This document shows, piece by piece, positions 53,592 through 63,149 of a stretch of 64,000 nucleotides of DNA. The DNA is taken from assembly GCA_963676165.1 (NCBI GenBank), contig OY781043.1, forward strand, positions 434,001 to 498,000. The letters are read 5' to 3'. Position 1 is the first letter of the stretch. Every line of letters begins with the position of its first letter. A program made the position numbers and the translations under genes. A model generated the notes under the pieces. The model was not told the origin of the DNA, ran no database searches, and worked only from the letters and a program-made list of their open reading frames with translations. Source of the DNA: JAQIBY01 sp963676165. Lineage in GTDB: Bacteria > Bacteroidota > Bacteroidia > Bacteroidales > ML635J-15.

Positions 53592-54005
53592 ATGAAAAGT
53601 GTATTTGAATTGGAAATGAGTGTGCGTGATTATGAGTGCGATTTGCAGGGCATTGTAAATAACGCTGTGTATCAGAATTATTTAGAGCATGCCAGACATC
53701 AGTTTTTGCATAGTGTAGATTTGGATTTTTCCCAGTGGCATGACGAGGGGAAAGATGCAGTTGTTATACGTACTGAACTTGATTATAAACAATCACTTCG
53801 TCCTGGAGATCAATTTGTTGTGCGATTAGGGATCGTAAAAAATGGTAATCTGAAGATTGATTTTTTGCAAGAAATTGTTCGCTTAAAAGATAATGTAACT
53901 TGTCTAAAAGCTCGTGTTTCCTCTGTTGTTATGGCTTCTGGGCGTCCTTTGAAAAATACAATTTTCTTTGATGTGTTGGATGAAAAATCTGTAGAATATG
54001 AGTAA
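53592..54005 (+). CDS. Acyl-CoA thioesterase (YbgC/4HBT hotdog fold)
   Basis: The 137-residue protein has the hotdog-fold thioesterase start FELEMSVRDYECDLQGIVNNAVYQNYLEHARHQFL, with the aspartate/asparagine pair in the first helix region (usual text YxDTDxxGxVxNxxYxxYxExAR). IRTELDYKQSLRPGDQFVVRLGI near 57-79 is the second strand pair. It should cleave a short-chain or aryl acyl-CoA in the cytosol; the substrate cannot be told. It is monocistronic, with purB 66 bases downstream. Confidence 0.88.
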   Translation: MKSVFELEMSVRDYECDLQGIVNNAVYQNYLEHARHQFLHSVDLDFSQWHDEGKDAVVIRTELDYKQSLRPGDQFVVRLGIVKNGNLKIDFLQEIVRLKDNVTCLKARVSSVVMASGRPLKNTIFFDVLDEKSVEYE

Positions 54006-54047
54006 GTCAATTTTGCTGATTAGATATGTATAAAGCCAGAAAATTTC

Positions 54048-54055
54048 TACCTTTG
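54048..54055 (+). promoter_or_regulatory. Bacteroidota-type -7 element for purB
   Basis: TACCTTTG matches TAnnTTTG, 16 bases before the purB ATG at 54072. Confidence 0.45.
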
Positions 54056-54071
54056 AACAAATTTTAAACCC

Positions 54072-55415
54072 ATGGAATTAACACCACTGAATGCTATCGG
54101 TCCGATTGATGGACGTTATTTGTCAAAAACTGAGGCACTGCAAGCGTATTTCTCAGAACGTGCACTAATTTATTATCGCGTCAATACTGAAGTACGCTAT
54201 TTTATCGCTTTGTGCAAGCAAGATATTCCCCAACTTGAAAGCGTAACCGAAGATGATTTAATTCGTTTGGAAAATAAACTTGAAGCATTTTCTGACGAAG
54301 ATGCAATCAAAGTAAAAGAAACAGAGAAGGTTACAAATCACGATGTGAAAGCTGTTGAGTATCTTGTTAAAGAATGGTTTGATGAAATTGGACTTTCTGA
54401 TTATAAAGAATTTGTTCATTTTGGATTGACCTCTCAAGATATCAATAATACAGCTTTGCCATTGAGTTTGAAGGAAGCTTTTGAGAATGTTTACATTCCT
54501 CTTTTTGAAGAAGTTCTTCAGAAAATTGATGAGAAAGCAGAGGCATGGCAAGATATTGCCTTATTGGCACGTACACATGGACAGCCTGCATCTCCAACCC
54601 GCTTAGGCAAAGAAATTGATGTGTTTTCTGAGCGTTTACGTCAGCAAATTCAGCAGTTAAAAGCTGTTCCGTTTTCTGCAAAATTTGGTGGGGCAACAGG
54701 AAATTTCAATGCCCATTATGTGGCTTTCCCTCGCATTGATTGGCATCAATTTGCCCGTGAATTTGTGGGAAATGATCTCGGTTTAAAACGCTCATTTCCA
54801 ACAACTCAAATTGAGCATTACGATAATTTAGCTGCATTTTTTGATGGAATGCGCAGAATCAATACTATTTTGATTGATTTTAGTCGAGATATCTGGACGT
54901 ATGTGTCCATGGATTATTTCAAACAAAAAATTAAAGCCGGTGAGGTAGGTTCTTCTGCTATGCCACATAAAGTCAATCCGATTGATTTTGAAAATGCAGA
55001 GGGAAATCTTGGGCTTGCAAGTGCAATTTGTGAGCATTTGAGCCATAAATTACCAATTTCTCGCTTGCAACGCGATTTAACAGATAGTACTGTGAGTCGT
55101 AATGTTGGTTTGCCTTTTGCGTATTCTCTCATTGCATTCAAAAGCTTAATTAAAGGAATGGATAAGCTTCTTGTTAACGAGGATAAGATTGCTGCAGATT
55201 TAGAGAACAATTGGGCTGTGGTGGCTGAAGCAATACAGAATATTCTTCGTCGTGAAGGCTATCCAAAACCTTACGAAACACTCAAAGAGCTTACTCGTAC
55301 CAACGAGAAAATAACGAAAGAAAGCATACATACTTTTATTCAGGGACTTAACGTTAGTAATGAGATAAAAGAAGAGCTTATGCATATTACACCTTTTAAT
55401 TACACAGGTTGCTAA
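54072..55415 (+). CDS. purB: Adenylosuccinate lyase
   Basis: The 447-residue enzyme acts twice in purine synthesis, releasing fumarate from SAICAR and from adenylosuccinate. It has LTPLNAIGPIDGRYLSKTEAL near 3-23, EKVTNHDVKAVEYLVKEWF near 85-103, HFGLTSQDINNTALPLSLKEA near 117-137, ARTHGQPASPTRLGKEI near 167-183 with the general-acid histidine, and the superfamily signature GSSAMPHKVNPIDFENAEGN near 293-312 with the catalytic serine loop. The length matches the E. coli type (456). The MsbA-like gene begins at its last base (TAATG). Confidence 0.96.
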   Translation: MELTPLNAIGPIDGRYLSKTEALQAYFSERALIYYRVNTEVRYFIALCKQDIPQLESVTEDDLIRLENKLEAFSDEDAIKVKETEKVTNHDVKAVEYLVKEWFDEIGLSDYKEFVHFGLTSQDINNTALPLSLKEAFENVYIPLFEEVLQKIDEKAEAWQDIALLARTHGQPASPTRLGKEIDVFSERLRQQIQQLKAVPFSAKFGGATGNFNAHYVAFPRIDWHQFAREFVGNDLGLKRSFPTTQIEHYDNLAAFFDGMRRINTILIDFSRDIWTYVSMDYFKQKIKAGEVGSSAMPHKVNPIDFENAEGNLGLASAICEHLSHKLPISRLQRDLTDSTVSRNVGLPFAYSLIAFKSLIKGMDKLLVNEDKIAADLENNWAVVAEAIQNILRREGYPKPYETLKELTRTNEKITKESIHTFIQGLNVSNEIKEELMHITPFNYTGC

Positions 55416-57229
55416 TGAAAGATATATTTCGGATTTTCCGTTACATATTACCTTATAAATGGTCTGCAATTGCAAACATTGTATTCAATTTCCTTAGTAC
55501 CATTTTTACGCTGTTTTCATTTGGGCTGGTTATCCCGTTTTTGAATGTCTTATTTGGACAACAAGAGCTTGTGACAGAAATGCAGGAATGGTCTTTTAAT
55601 ACAACTGTAATCTTACATAATTTTAAATTCTGGTTGTCCCAAATAATACTTGAGCATGGTGAGTTGAAAGCGCTTGTAATGCTTGGGATTCTTGTAAGCG
55701 TTGCTACTTTAGGAAAGACTGCAAGTTGGTATCTGGCAAGCTATTTTATGGTTCCTGTTCGTAATGGTGTTGTAAGAGACATTCGTAACAACCTATATCG
55801 CAAAATTCTCGATTTACACGTTGGATATTTTAGCGAAGAAAAGCGTGGGAATATTATTGCCAGAATGACAAATGATGTGCAAGAAATTGATTTCTCCATC
55901 ATGAGTTCTATGACCATGTTATTCCGTGATCCAATTAAGATTATTGCCTTTGTTGGAACCTTGTTTTTTCTCAACTATAAATTGACACTCTTTGTCATGT
56001 TGGTTTTGCCAGTTGCAGGATTAATTATTGGACGGATTGGAAAATCGTTACGAAGACGTTCCCAAGATGGTCAGCGCCGAATGGGACACCTTATGTCTAT
56101 TATTGAAGAAACTGTTTTTGGATTACAAATTATTAAAGCCTTTAATGCTGAAAACCATCAGGACGATAAGTTTCATGATGTGAATAAGGGTTATACCAAC
56201 GTGCAGAATAAAATTAATCGTCGTCGTGCTTTGGCATCTCCGGTTACGGAATTGTTGGCAACCATCACCATTGTTTTTGTCATGTGGTATGGCGGACGTA
56301 TTATTCTTGTGGATGGGAATCTTGATCCAGCTGAGCTGATCTCTTATCTTTTGATTTTTTCACAGGTTATTACTCCTGCAAAGTCGCTTAGTACTGCAAT
56401 GTACAACATACAAAAAGGCTTGGCATCTGTGGATAGAATTAATGAAATCCTTAAAGCCGAGAATAAGATTGAGAACCCCAAACATGCTGTTGCCAAACCG
56501 AATTTTAAAGATAGGATTGAATACAAAAATGTCAATTTTGCGTATGAGGATGTTCCGGTGTTGAGAAATATCAATCTAAGCATTCAATATGGTAAAACCA
56601 TAGCACTAGTAGGTCAGTCTGGTTCTGGAAAGACTACGCTTGCTGATTTATTACCTCGTTTTTATGACTTGAAAGAAGGACAGATTACAATTGATGGAAT
56701 TGATATTCGGGATATGAAATTGCAGGATTTGCGTAGCTTGATCGGTTATGTGAATCAATCGCCTATACTTTTTAACGATACTTTTGCTAATAATATTCGG
56801 TTCGGAGCTGAAAATGTAAGTGATGAAGATATTGTGAAGGCTGCAAAAATTGCGCATGCGCATGAGTTTATTATGGAGTCAGAAAAAGGATACGAAACAA
56901 ACATTGGCGATGGAGGTGGTAAACTCTCTGGGGGACAAAGACAGCGCTTAAGTATTGCCAGAGCGATTTTAAAAAATCCTCCGATTATGATTCTTGATGA
57001 AGCAACTTCTGCATTGGACACAGAATCTGAAAAACTCGTTCAACAGGCACTTGATAATCTTATGAAAGATCGAACATCCATTGTCATAGCACACCGTTTA
57101 TCTACCATTAAAAACGCTGACGAAATATGTGTTATGCAATATGGCGGAATTCTTGAGCAGGGTAAACATGAGGACCTTTTGAAAATGGATGGTATTTACA
57201 CCAAATTGTATAACATGCAAATCAAATAA
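55415..57229 (+). CDS. MsbA-type ABC exporter (fused permease-ATPase)
   Basis: The start is taken as the ATG at 55415, which shares an A with the purB stop; a TTG six bases earlier is in frame. The 604-residue half-transporter has six membrane segments in about 18-330 and an ATPase domain (about 365-600) with Walker A GQSGSGKTT at 400-408, Q-loop YVNQSPILFND, signature LSGGQRQRLSIARAI near 504-518, Walker B IMILDEATSALD and the H-loop VIAHRLSTI. The layout is that of MsbA, which flips lipid A, but a drug or peptide exporter cannot be excluded. The LPS genes in this window favour MsbA. Confidence 0.9.
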   Translation: MKDIFRIFRYILPYKWSAIANIVFNFLSTIFTLFSFGLVIPFLNVLFGQQELVTEMQEWSFNTTVILHNFKFWLSQIILEHGELKALVMLGILVSVATLGKTASWYLASYFMVPVRNGVVRDIRNNLYRKILDLHVGYFSEEKRGNIIARMTNDVQEIDFSIMSSMTMLFRDPIKIIAFVGTLFFLNYKLTLFVMLVLPVAGLIIGRIGKSLRRRSQDGQRRMGHLMSIIEETVFGLQIIKAFNAENHQDDKFHDVNKGYTNVQNKINRRRALASPVTELLATITIVFVMWYGGRIILVDGNLDPAELISYLLIFSQVITPAKSLSTAMYNIQKGLASVDRINEILKAENKIENPKHAVAKPNFKDRIEYKNVNFAYEDVPVLRNINLSIQYGKTIALVGQSGSGKTTLADLLPRFYDLKEGQITIDGIDIRDMKLQDLRSLIGYVNQSPILFNDTFANNIRFGAENVSDEDIVKAAKIAHAHEFIMESEKGYETNIGDGGGKLSGGQRQRLSIARAILKNPPIMILDEATSALDTESEKLVQQALDNLMKDRTSIVIAHRLSTIKNADEICVMQYGGILEQGKHEDLLKMDGIYTKLYNMQIK

Positions 57230-57231
57230 TT

Positions 57232-57762
57232 ATGAAAAAATCATTATATCTCGCAATTGCATTCAGTCTTATTTTAATAATTCCTTCGGCTTGTAAAGAA
57301 AAACTTCCAAGACCTGATATTAGCAAGCCAAAGAATTTAGTAGAGCCAGAAAATCATTCTTATTCTTTTGAAAATCCTCCAGTGTTTAAAAAGGAAGGTG
57401 AGCTGAGATTTGTCGATAAAAATACACGTGATTTGATATCTGAAATTGATATCGAAATTGCTGATACTAATTTTGATAGAGCTTTAGGTTTGATGTTTAG
57501 ACCTGTTATGCAAGAGGATAGAGGAATGTTGTTCAAGTTTGGGGAAGAGGAAATTCAATCGTTTTGGATGCGAAATACCATCATATCACTTGATATCCTT
57601 TATGTTAACTCAAAAGGTGAAATTGTAAGTATTTATAAGAATACGGAAACTCAAAGCGATAAATCTATGCCATCAGACAAACCTGCAATTTATGTGGTTG
57701 AGGTTAATGCTGGTTATTGCGATTCTCTAGGAATTGAAATTGGAGATTATGTCGAGTTTTAG
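57232..57762 (+). CDS. DUF192 lipoprotein
   Basis: The 176-residue protein has a lipoprotein signal MKKSLYLAIAFSLILIIPSAC with lipobox cysteine at 21. The mature end is a DUF192 domain (about 60-176): IEIADTNFDRALGLMFRPVMQEDRGMLFKFGEEEIQSFWMRNTIISLDILYVNSKGEIVSIYKNTET, the RxxGLMxR, MLFxF and FWMxNTxxxLDxxFV motifs being recognisable, and VVEVNAGYCDSLGIEIGD closes it. The family's function is not established. It follows the MsbA-like gene by two bases, so it is probably an accessory of that unit. Confidence 0.92.
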   Translation: MKKSLYLAIAFSLILIIPSACKEKLPRPDISKPKNLVEPENHSYSFENPPVFKKEGELRFVDKNTRDLISEIDIEIADTNFDRALGLMFRPVMQEDRGMLFKFGEEEIQSFWMRNTIISLDILYVNSKGEIVSIYKNTETQSDKSMPSDKPAIYVVEVNAGYCDSLGIEIGDYVEF

Positions 57763-59775
57763 TTAAACTTTTTGTTTTAACATTTTTTCTAAAGCGTACA
57801 TCTCATCACGTTTGCGAGCAGCTTCAATAAAATCAAGTTTCTTAGCTGAGGCTTCCATTTCCTTTTTCACTTTGGCAATACTTTGAATAATGGCTTCTTT
57901 ATTCATGTATTGAACAACAGGATCTGCAGCAATATCCATTGTCTCATCAGGACCTGTGTACGCATTTTCTTCAGGGCGCAAGTTGCCCATCATAGATTTC
58001 TTTGCTTTAACAATTTGTTTCGGTTCAATGCCATGTGCTTTGTTGTAGGCCATTTGTTTTTCGCGTCGCCTATTGGTTTCGTCAATTGTGCGTTGCATAG
58101 AACCTGTAATCTTGTCAGCATACATAATGACGAGTCCATTGAGATTTCTAGCCGCACGCCCTGCAGTTTGTGTTAAACTACGTTCCGAACGTAAAAATCC
58201 TTCTTTGTCAGCATCAATAATTGCAACTAGGCTTACTTCCGGTAAATCAAGACCTTCACGAAGAAGATTTACTCCCACAAGCACATCGATTTTTCCTTCT
58301 CGTAGTTGCTCCATAATTTCAATTCGCTCCATGGTGTCAACATCAGAATGGATATAGCGGGTTTTTACGCGAATGCGAACAAGATACTTTGTGAGTTCTT
58401 CAGCCATGCGCTTAGTTAATGTTGTAACAAGCACACGTTCTTCTTTTTTGATGCGTGTACGGATTTCATCCAGTAGATCATCAATTTGCCCATTGGAAGG
58501 ACGCACCTCAATTGGAGGATCAAGAATCCCGGTAGGACGAATTACTTGTTCCACAACAACTCCTTCTGAGCGTTCTAACTCAAAATCAGCAGGTGTTGCA
58601 GATACATGAACAGACTGGCTCAATAAACCCTCAAACTCTTCAAACTTTAAGGGACGATTGTCCATCGCTGCAGGTAAACGAAAACCGTATTTTACGAGGT
58701 TTTCTTTTCTAGATCTATCGCCTCCAAACATGGCGCGAATTTGTGGTATAGTCACATGACTTTCGTCGATGATGGTAATGAAGTCTTCAGGAAAATAATC
58801 GATCAAACAGAAAGGTCTTGAGCCTGGTTTTCGCCCGTCAAAATAGCGGGAGTAGTTTTCTATTCCCGGGCAATGACCTAGTTCTTTAATCATTTCCAGA
58901 TCGTAAGTAACTCTTTCTTCAAGACGTTTGGCTTCAAGAGGTTTTCCACTGTCTTTGAAAAACTGAACTTGAGCAAGCATGTCGTCCTGAATTTTGCGAA
59001 CCGCTTCCTGAATACGATGCTGTGTGGTAACAAAAATATTTGCTGGGTAGATGATTCCTTGTTCAAGCTCTTCAAACGTTTCACCAGTTACTGGGTCAAA
59101 TGTTTGAATTTCCTCTATCTCATCATCCCAAAAGACAACTCGCATTGCTGTGTCTTGGTATGCTAAATAAATATCGACAGTGTCGCCACGTACTCGAAAG
59201 GAGCCGCGCTTGAAGTCAATTTCAGATCGGAAATAGAGTGAGCCAACAAGTTCACGTAAGAAACGATTTCTGTCAATAATTTGACCAACTTTGATTGTTA
59301 TCGTGTTTGAATGGAAATCTTCTGGATTTCCTATTCCGTAAATGCATGAAACAGAGCTTACGACGATCACATCACGACGACCTGACAAAAGTGCGGAAGT
59401 TGTTGAGAGTCTCAATTTCTCAATTTCATCATTAATGGATAAATCTTTTTCAATGTAAGTGTCTGTAGTTGGTAAATATGCTTCTGGTTGATAATAATCG
59501 TAATAGGAAACAAAATATTCCACTGCGTTGTCAGGAAAGAATTGTTTGAACTCGCTATACAATTGAGCTGCAAGTGTTTTGTTATGACTCATTACCAAGA
59601 CAGGGCGATTGACTTTCTCAATCATATTTGCAATTGTAAAGGTCTTGCCAGAGCCAGTAACACCGAGTAAAACTTGATGTTCGTTGCCAGATTCAATACC
59701 ATCTACCAATTGCCGAATCGCCTCTGGCTGATCGCCTGTAGGTTTAAAATCTGATGTGAGTTTAAACTTATTCAT
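57763..59775 (-). CDS. uvrB: Excinuclease ABC subunit B
   Basis: The 670-residue helicase-like subunit of nucleotide excision repair binds damage passed by UvrA. Walker A is GVTGSGKT at 38-45; the damage-probing beta-hairpin is YFVSYYDYYQPEAYLPTTDTYIEKD near 87-111; motif II DESHVTIPQIRAMFGGDRSRKENLV is near 335-360; motif VI QTAGRAARN is near 535. A C-terminal UVR motif (about 632-665) that contacts UvrC is present. Length is standard. Its stop abuts the DUF192 lipoprotein stop, which is convergent; the repeat element at 59804-59965 lies just upstream of its start. Confidence 0.97.
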   Translation of the reverse strand: MNKFKLTSDFKPTGDQPEAIRQLVDGIESGNEHQVLLGVTGSGKTFTIANMIEKVNRPVLVMSHNKTLAAQLYSEFKQFFPDNAVEYFVSYYDYYQPEAYLPTTDTYIEKDLSINDEIEKLRLSTTSALLSGRRDVIVVSSVSCIYGIGNPEDFHSNTITIKVGQIIDRNRFLRELVGSLYFRSEIDFKRGSFRVRGDTVDIYLAYQDTAMRVVFWDDEIEEIQTFDPVTGETFEELEQGIIYPANIFVTTQHRIQEAVRKIQDDMLAQVQFFKDSGKPLEAKRLEERVTYDLEMIKELGHCPGIENYSRYFDGRKPGSRPFCLIDYFPEDFITIIDESHVTIPQIRAMFGGDRSRKENLVKYGFRLPAAMDNRPLKFEEFEGLLSQSVHVSATPADFELERSEGVVVEQVIRPTGILDPPIEVRPSNGQIDDLLDEIRTRIKKEERVLVTTLTKRMAEELTKYLVRIRVKTRYIHSDVDTMERIEIMEQLREGKIDVLVGVNLLREGLDLPEVSLVAIIDADKEGFLRSERSLTQTAGRAARNLNGLVIMYADKITGSMQRTIDETNRRREKQMAYNKAHGIEPKQIVKAKKSMMGNLRPEENAYTGPDETMDIAADPVVQYMNKEAIIQSIAKVKKEMEASAKKLDFIEAARKRDEMYALEKMLKQKV

Positions 59776-59782
59776 ACAATTG

Positions 59783-59790
59783 CAAAGTTA
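59783..59790 (-). promoter_or_regulatory. Possible -7 element upstream of uvrB
   Basis: The minus strand reads TAACTTTG, matching TAnnTTTG, but it lies only seven bases before the uvrB ATG, which would make the transcript nearly leaderless. A TTG at the tip of the neighbouring repeat arm (59808-59810) lies 17 bases upstream and could act as a -33 element. Confidence 0.35.
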
Positions 59791-59803
59791 GCAAATATTT
59801 TAA

Positions 59804-59965
59804 CCCCCAATCTTCGAGGTCGGGACATTGTTGTCTGCGTTACAGCATTTGCATAAAGCAAAGTTTTGTGCTTTTGTTCAGCAAATTGAACGACCTCGAA
59901 GATGGGGGCTTTGCAGCAAAGTTTTTACCTCAGTTCAGCTAATCTTTCGACCTCGAAGATTGGGG
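59804..59965. repeat. REPIN-like element, copy 1 (diverged, duplicated right half)
   Basis: The left arm CCCCCAATCTTCGAGGTCG is at 59804-59822. A right arm, CGACCTCGAAGATGGGGG, with one T missing, is at 59891-59908, and a second right arm, CGACCTCGAAGATTGGGG, at 59948-59965. The intervals GCAAAGTTTT...TTCAGC...CGACCTCGAAGAT at 59858-59908 and 59916-59965 are similar, so the right half of the element is tandemly duplicated. The internal hairpin TTTGC-ATAAA-GCAAA is at 59848-59862, and CTTTGC-A-GCAAAG begins the extra half. It lies between uvrB and the T9SS cargo gene. Confidence 0.85.
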
Positions 59966-59985
59966 TGCTACGAGCTACGTTTACT

Positions 59986-62900
59986 TTATTTTATTAGATT
60001 ATGAATAACAAGTTTTCTAATCTTTGTGTCGTGAGAGGTTTCAAGCTTTATAAAATATACACCATCTTCATGTTGAGATATATCAAGAATGTAAGTTGAA
60101 GAGTTGTCAGGTAAGATACTTTCAAATAATTTATAGCCTAGGACATTATAAAAGCTGAGTTTTGAGATTCCTTCTGTTTCTGGAAAAACTATGTTTACGA
60201 AATTCTGAGCAGGATTTGGGTAAAGGGTAATGTACTTTGTTGGGAGTTTTGTTTCATGTTCTTCCTTTTGAATACTATCACTGCTAAAATTATAAATAGT
60301 ATTTACAGTTGTATTGGTTTTAATTGCTTCATTAAAATCAAAATAAATTTCAGCTTTATTCTTAATTTGACTTCCAAATGTTATGTCTTTTACAGTGTTT
60401 GCGGAGAATGTGACAAATCCATGACTTTCTATTTCGTTTGTAGTGCTGTCAGGTAGTAAAATATCCTCAAATTCCCAAGTAAGTAATCGAGGGCTTTGAA
60501 TAGTAAATTTGCATGGGTGGCTTGAAACTCCCTCTTTAACAGTAAAAATGTCTAAGTCTTTATCTAAAATATCTTGGATAATGATATTGAATGCTGTGTC
60601 ATTACCCGTATTTTGGAATCTGATGATATATTCTAACTTTTGGTTTTTTCGGATGTTTCCATTTACGCCAATACCCTTTGGGGTGACTTGTTTGTCATTT
60701 GGGTCATAGCTGCCTGATACTTGACCGCAGTAAATGTCCTTAAAAGGTTCTGTGTCATCTTGATACTGAATGGTGACCAAGCCAGGAGTCCAGTTAATTG
60801 CGTCTCCACATAATTCAACAACAGCATTTGGGTGTGAATTGCCAGGGTGTAGTGGGTGTTGGTCCACTTCAAGTCTCCATGTTTGACCCGTTCCTGGAAA
60901 TGTGAATGTTTGTATTTCACCAGACTGTAATTTAACAGAATCCAATAAGTAAAATTCCCCGTCTATGTAAATTCGAACGGGGGAATAACACACCATGTCT
61001 CCATCTCCAACATTTATTATACTAAAAACTATACTGTCTTCATGGCAAGTACCTCGTACTTCTATACTAGAATTATTCCAAGGTAAATTACAAGTAGATA
61101 TACCATCACTTTCGTTAGGTAAAGTATCTGTAGTGTATAAACAGGAATCAGCAGGGAATAAGGTTGCGGACATACATAAAGTTTGGCCAATTATGGTAGA
61201 TGCGTCAATTGTTGTGTAGAGTTTAATATTTTTGTTTGTGCCAGGATATAAGTTGCCTAAGGGTATTTTAAGACAATTGTCTTCCAGTGTTTCATATGTG
61301 AAATTTGAAGAGTCAACATTTATATGATCTGGCAAATCAATTATAGCATGGGCGTCATATAGTATGTTTGTTGCTGAAGCTTCGTTTCGAGCTCTAATAT
61401 AGATTATTTGTTCACTAAAACCAGGACGCATACTAAACATATATATGCTGATAAAGGGAGAAGTGCATTGCGTTGATGGGAAAAAACCAAATTGTGGAGC
61501 AGTAGTGCTAATGTGTTCGTTTTCTATGATTAGTGTTTCTTGGGTTGGACATGCTGAGATCCAAAGTGGATCACTAGGTTGGGTAGAAACAGTGTATGTT
61601 CCTACAGGCAAACTTGGTAATGAATATACACCTGAGCGGTTTGTTGAAAGTGTGAAATTGCCAGGGCTTATAGTTACTGTTTGAGATTCAATGCTTTCGT
61701 CAAGGCTGTCGTAGGTGCAATTGTGATTATAGTCAAGATATACATTTCCACAAATTAAGTTTTCACGAAAATTTACAAGCCAGATATCACTTAATCCATG
61801 GTTGTATGATACGTCACCATCGGAAGACTTTGTCGTTCCAATAAATACAAAAGTACTATCTTTAATTTGCAATAAATTTCGAGGGCGATAATCTTCGTCG
61901 AATCCGCCAAAGCATCTGTGCCACAGAACATTGCCACATGTATCTGTTTTTATTGTGAAAATGTCGCTTAGAGATTGAAAGTCTGTTTGATGATTGTCAG
62001 ACAAATGTCCATTGTGTGATCTTCCTGAGCCAATAAACATGTATGCATTATTGTGAGTCAGACAAACATCATACAATTCGTCTAACATACTCCCGCCTAT
62101 GAATTTTAACCATTTTAATTCGCCTGAATTGCTAAGTTTCCCCATCCATCCATCTCGATTACCAACAATATATGGACGAGAGAAATCTTCATCAAAAGAC
62201 ATTGTCTCGCCTGCAATAATAATACTGCCAGTTTCTGAACAAATTAAATCCCAAAGGTGGTCTGTTGCAGAGCCTGTAAGATGTTTATCCCAGATAATTT
62301 CATAATTTTCATCTAGGGAAAATACCCATACGTCGCACTGGTTGTAATTAAGGTTACTATTTTCAGACTCATAACAAGCACTACCACCAATAATTAATTC
62401 ATCACCATTCCAAACCATTTTTCTTAAAGTGTTACGTACTGAATCCTCACCATAACAATGCTGCCACTCAATTTCTCCGAAATCATCAATTTTTATAAGC
62501 CAGCAATTATCAATTGTATCCGTATTTATTCCCTCTAGATTATAGTCAGTAGAAGATGTCCAACCACCAAGTAGAAATCCACCAGTACTATCGGCAATAA
62601 CTGCGTTAAATACATCCGCCTCAGATCCACCGTAATTGCGAATCCACTCCTCATTACCAGCACTGTCAAGTTTCTGAACAAATCCGTCCATCCCTCCAAA
62701 GAAACCCTCTGGTAAAGGGCCAGTGTAGGAACAATGTCCAGTTATTATAAATCCCCCATCAAATGATGAAACAATCTTTACAGGTTGATAATAGTGTTCT
62801 ATTCCATAACACTTTTCCCAGCTTGTGTTTCTATTCTCATCAAGCTTTGTTACTTTGTATTTGATTTCTTGATTATTTTGGGCACTAATAGAGTCACTAA

Positions 62901-63063
62901 TTATGATAAAACTACTATCATCCATGTTAATCATGTCAATAGCAGATTCAATCGCTTCAGTTCCAAAGTTTTCTTCCCAGATGATTTCAGTTTGGGCAAT
63001 CGAAGTGGTAGTGCATGATAGCAAAATAAAAAAAGTGAATAACTTATTAAGTAATAATTTCAT
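59986..63063 (-). CDS. Large T9SS-secreted protein with DUF7619-type and type A sorting domains
   Basis: The 1025-residue protein has a signal peptide (1-23, ending TSIAQ). Residues about 30-440 hold six or so repeats of the form VKIVSSFDGGFIITGHCSYTG...GFVQKLDSAGNEEWIRNYGGS, a beta-propeller of the kind built from W-x-K-x-x-GG repeats. A Cna-B-like fold follows (about 445-530; GNVYLDYNHNCTYDSLDESIE, VGTYTVSTQPSD), then a DUF7619-type domain (about 795-935; GSYDPNDKQVTPKGIG, YIIRFQNTGNDTAFNIIIQD, NKAEIYFDFNEAIKTNTT). The last 80 residues are a type A sorting domain (TLYPNPAQNFVNI, LSFYNVLGYKLFES, HEDGVYFIKLET). It should be exported by T9SS. Its flanks are REPIN-like elements. Confidence 0.9.
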   Translation of the reverse strand: MKLLLNKLFTFFILLSCTTTSIAQTEIIWEENFGTEAIESAIDMINMDDSSFIIISDSISAQNNQEIKYKVTKLDENRNTSWEKCYGIEHYYQPVKIVSSFDGGFIITGHCSYTGPLPEGFFGGMDGFVQKLDSAGNEEWIRNYGGSEADVFNAVIADSTGGFLLGGWTSSTDYNLEGINTDTIDNCWLIKIDDFGEIEWQHCYGEDSVRNTLRKMVWNGDELIIGGSACYESENSNLNYNQCDVWVFSLDENYEIIWDKHLTGSATDHLWDLICSETGSIIIAGETMSFDEDFSRPYIVGNRDGWMGKLSNSGELKWLKFIGGSMLDELYDVCLTHNNAYMFIGSGRSHNGHLSDNHQTDFQSLSDIFTIKTDTCGNVLWHRCFGGFDEDYRPRNLLQIKDSTFVFIGTTKSSDGDVSYNHGLSDIWLVNFRENLICGNVYLDYNHNCTYDSLDESIESQTVTISPGNFTLSTNRSGVYSLPSLPVGTYTVSTQPSDPLWISACPTQETLIIENEHISTTAPQFGFFPSTQCTSPFISIYMFSMRPGFSEQIIYIRARNEASATNILYDAHAIIDLPDHINVDSSNFTYETLEDNCLKIPLGNLYPGTNKNIKLYTTIDASTIIGQTLCMSATLFPADSCLYTTDTLPNESDGISTCNLPWNNSSIEVRGTCHEDSIVFSIINVGDGDMVCYSPVRIYIDGEFYLLDSVKLQSGEIQTFTFPGTGQTWRLEVDQHPLHPGNSHPNAVVELCGDAINWTPGLVTIQYQDDTEPFKDIYCGQVSGSYDPNDKQVTPKGIGVNGNIRKNQKLEYIIRFQNTGNDTAFNIIIQDILDKDLDIFTVKEGVSSHPCKFTIQSPRLLTWEFEDILLPDSTTNEIESHGFVTFSANTVKDITFGSQIKNKAEIYFDFNEAIKTNTTVNTIYNFSSDSIQKEEHETKLPTKYITLYPNPAQNFVNIVFPETEGISKLSFYNVLGYKLFESILPDNSSTYILDISQHEDGVYFIKLETSHDTKIRKLVIHNLIK

Positions 63064-63135
63064 GAGTATTGATTGATTTACCGCCTAAGGTAGTAGTTTT
63101 TATTTACAAATAATAATTTAATAATACTTATTTAT

Positions 63136-63149
63136 CCCCCCCCACCCCC
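63136..63149. repeat. Cytosine tract next to copy 2
   Basis: Eight C, one A and five C lie in a row at 63136-63149 and merge into the left arm of copy 2. Such a tract may be prone to slippage. Confidence 0.7.
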
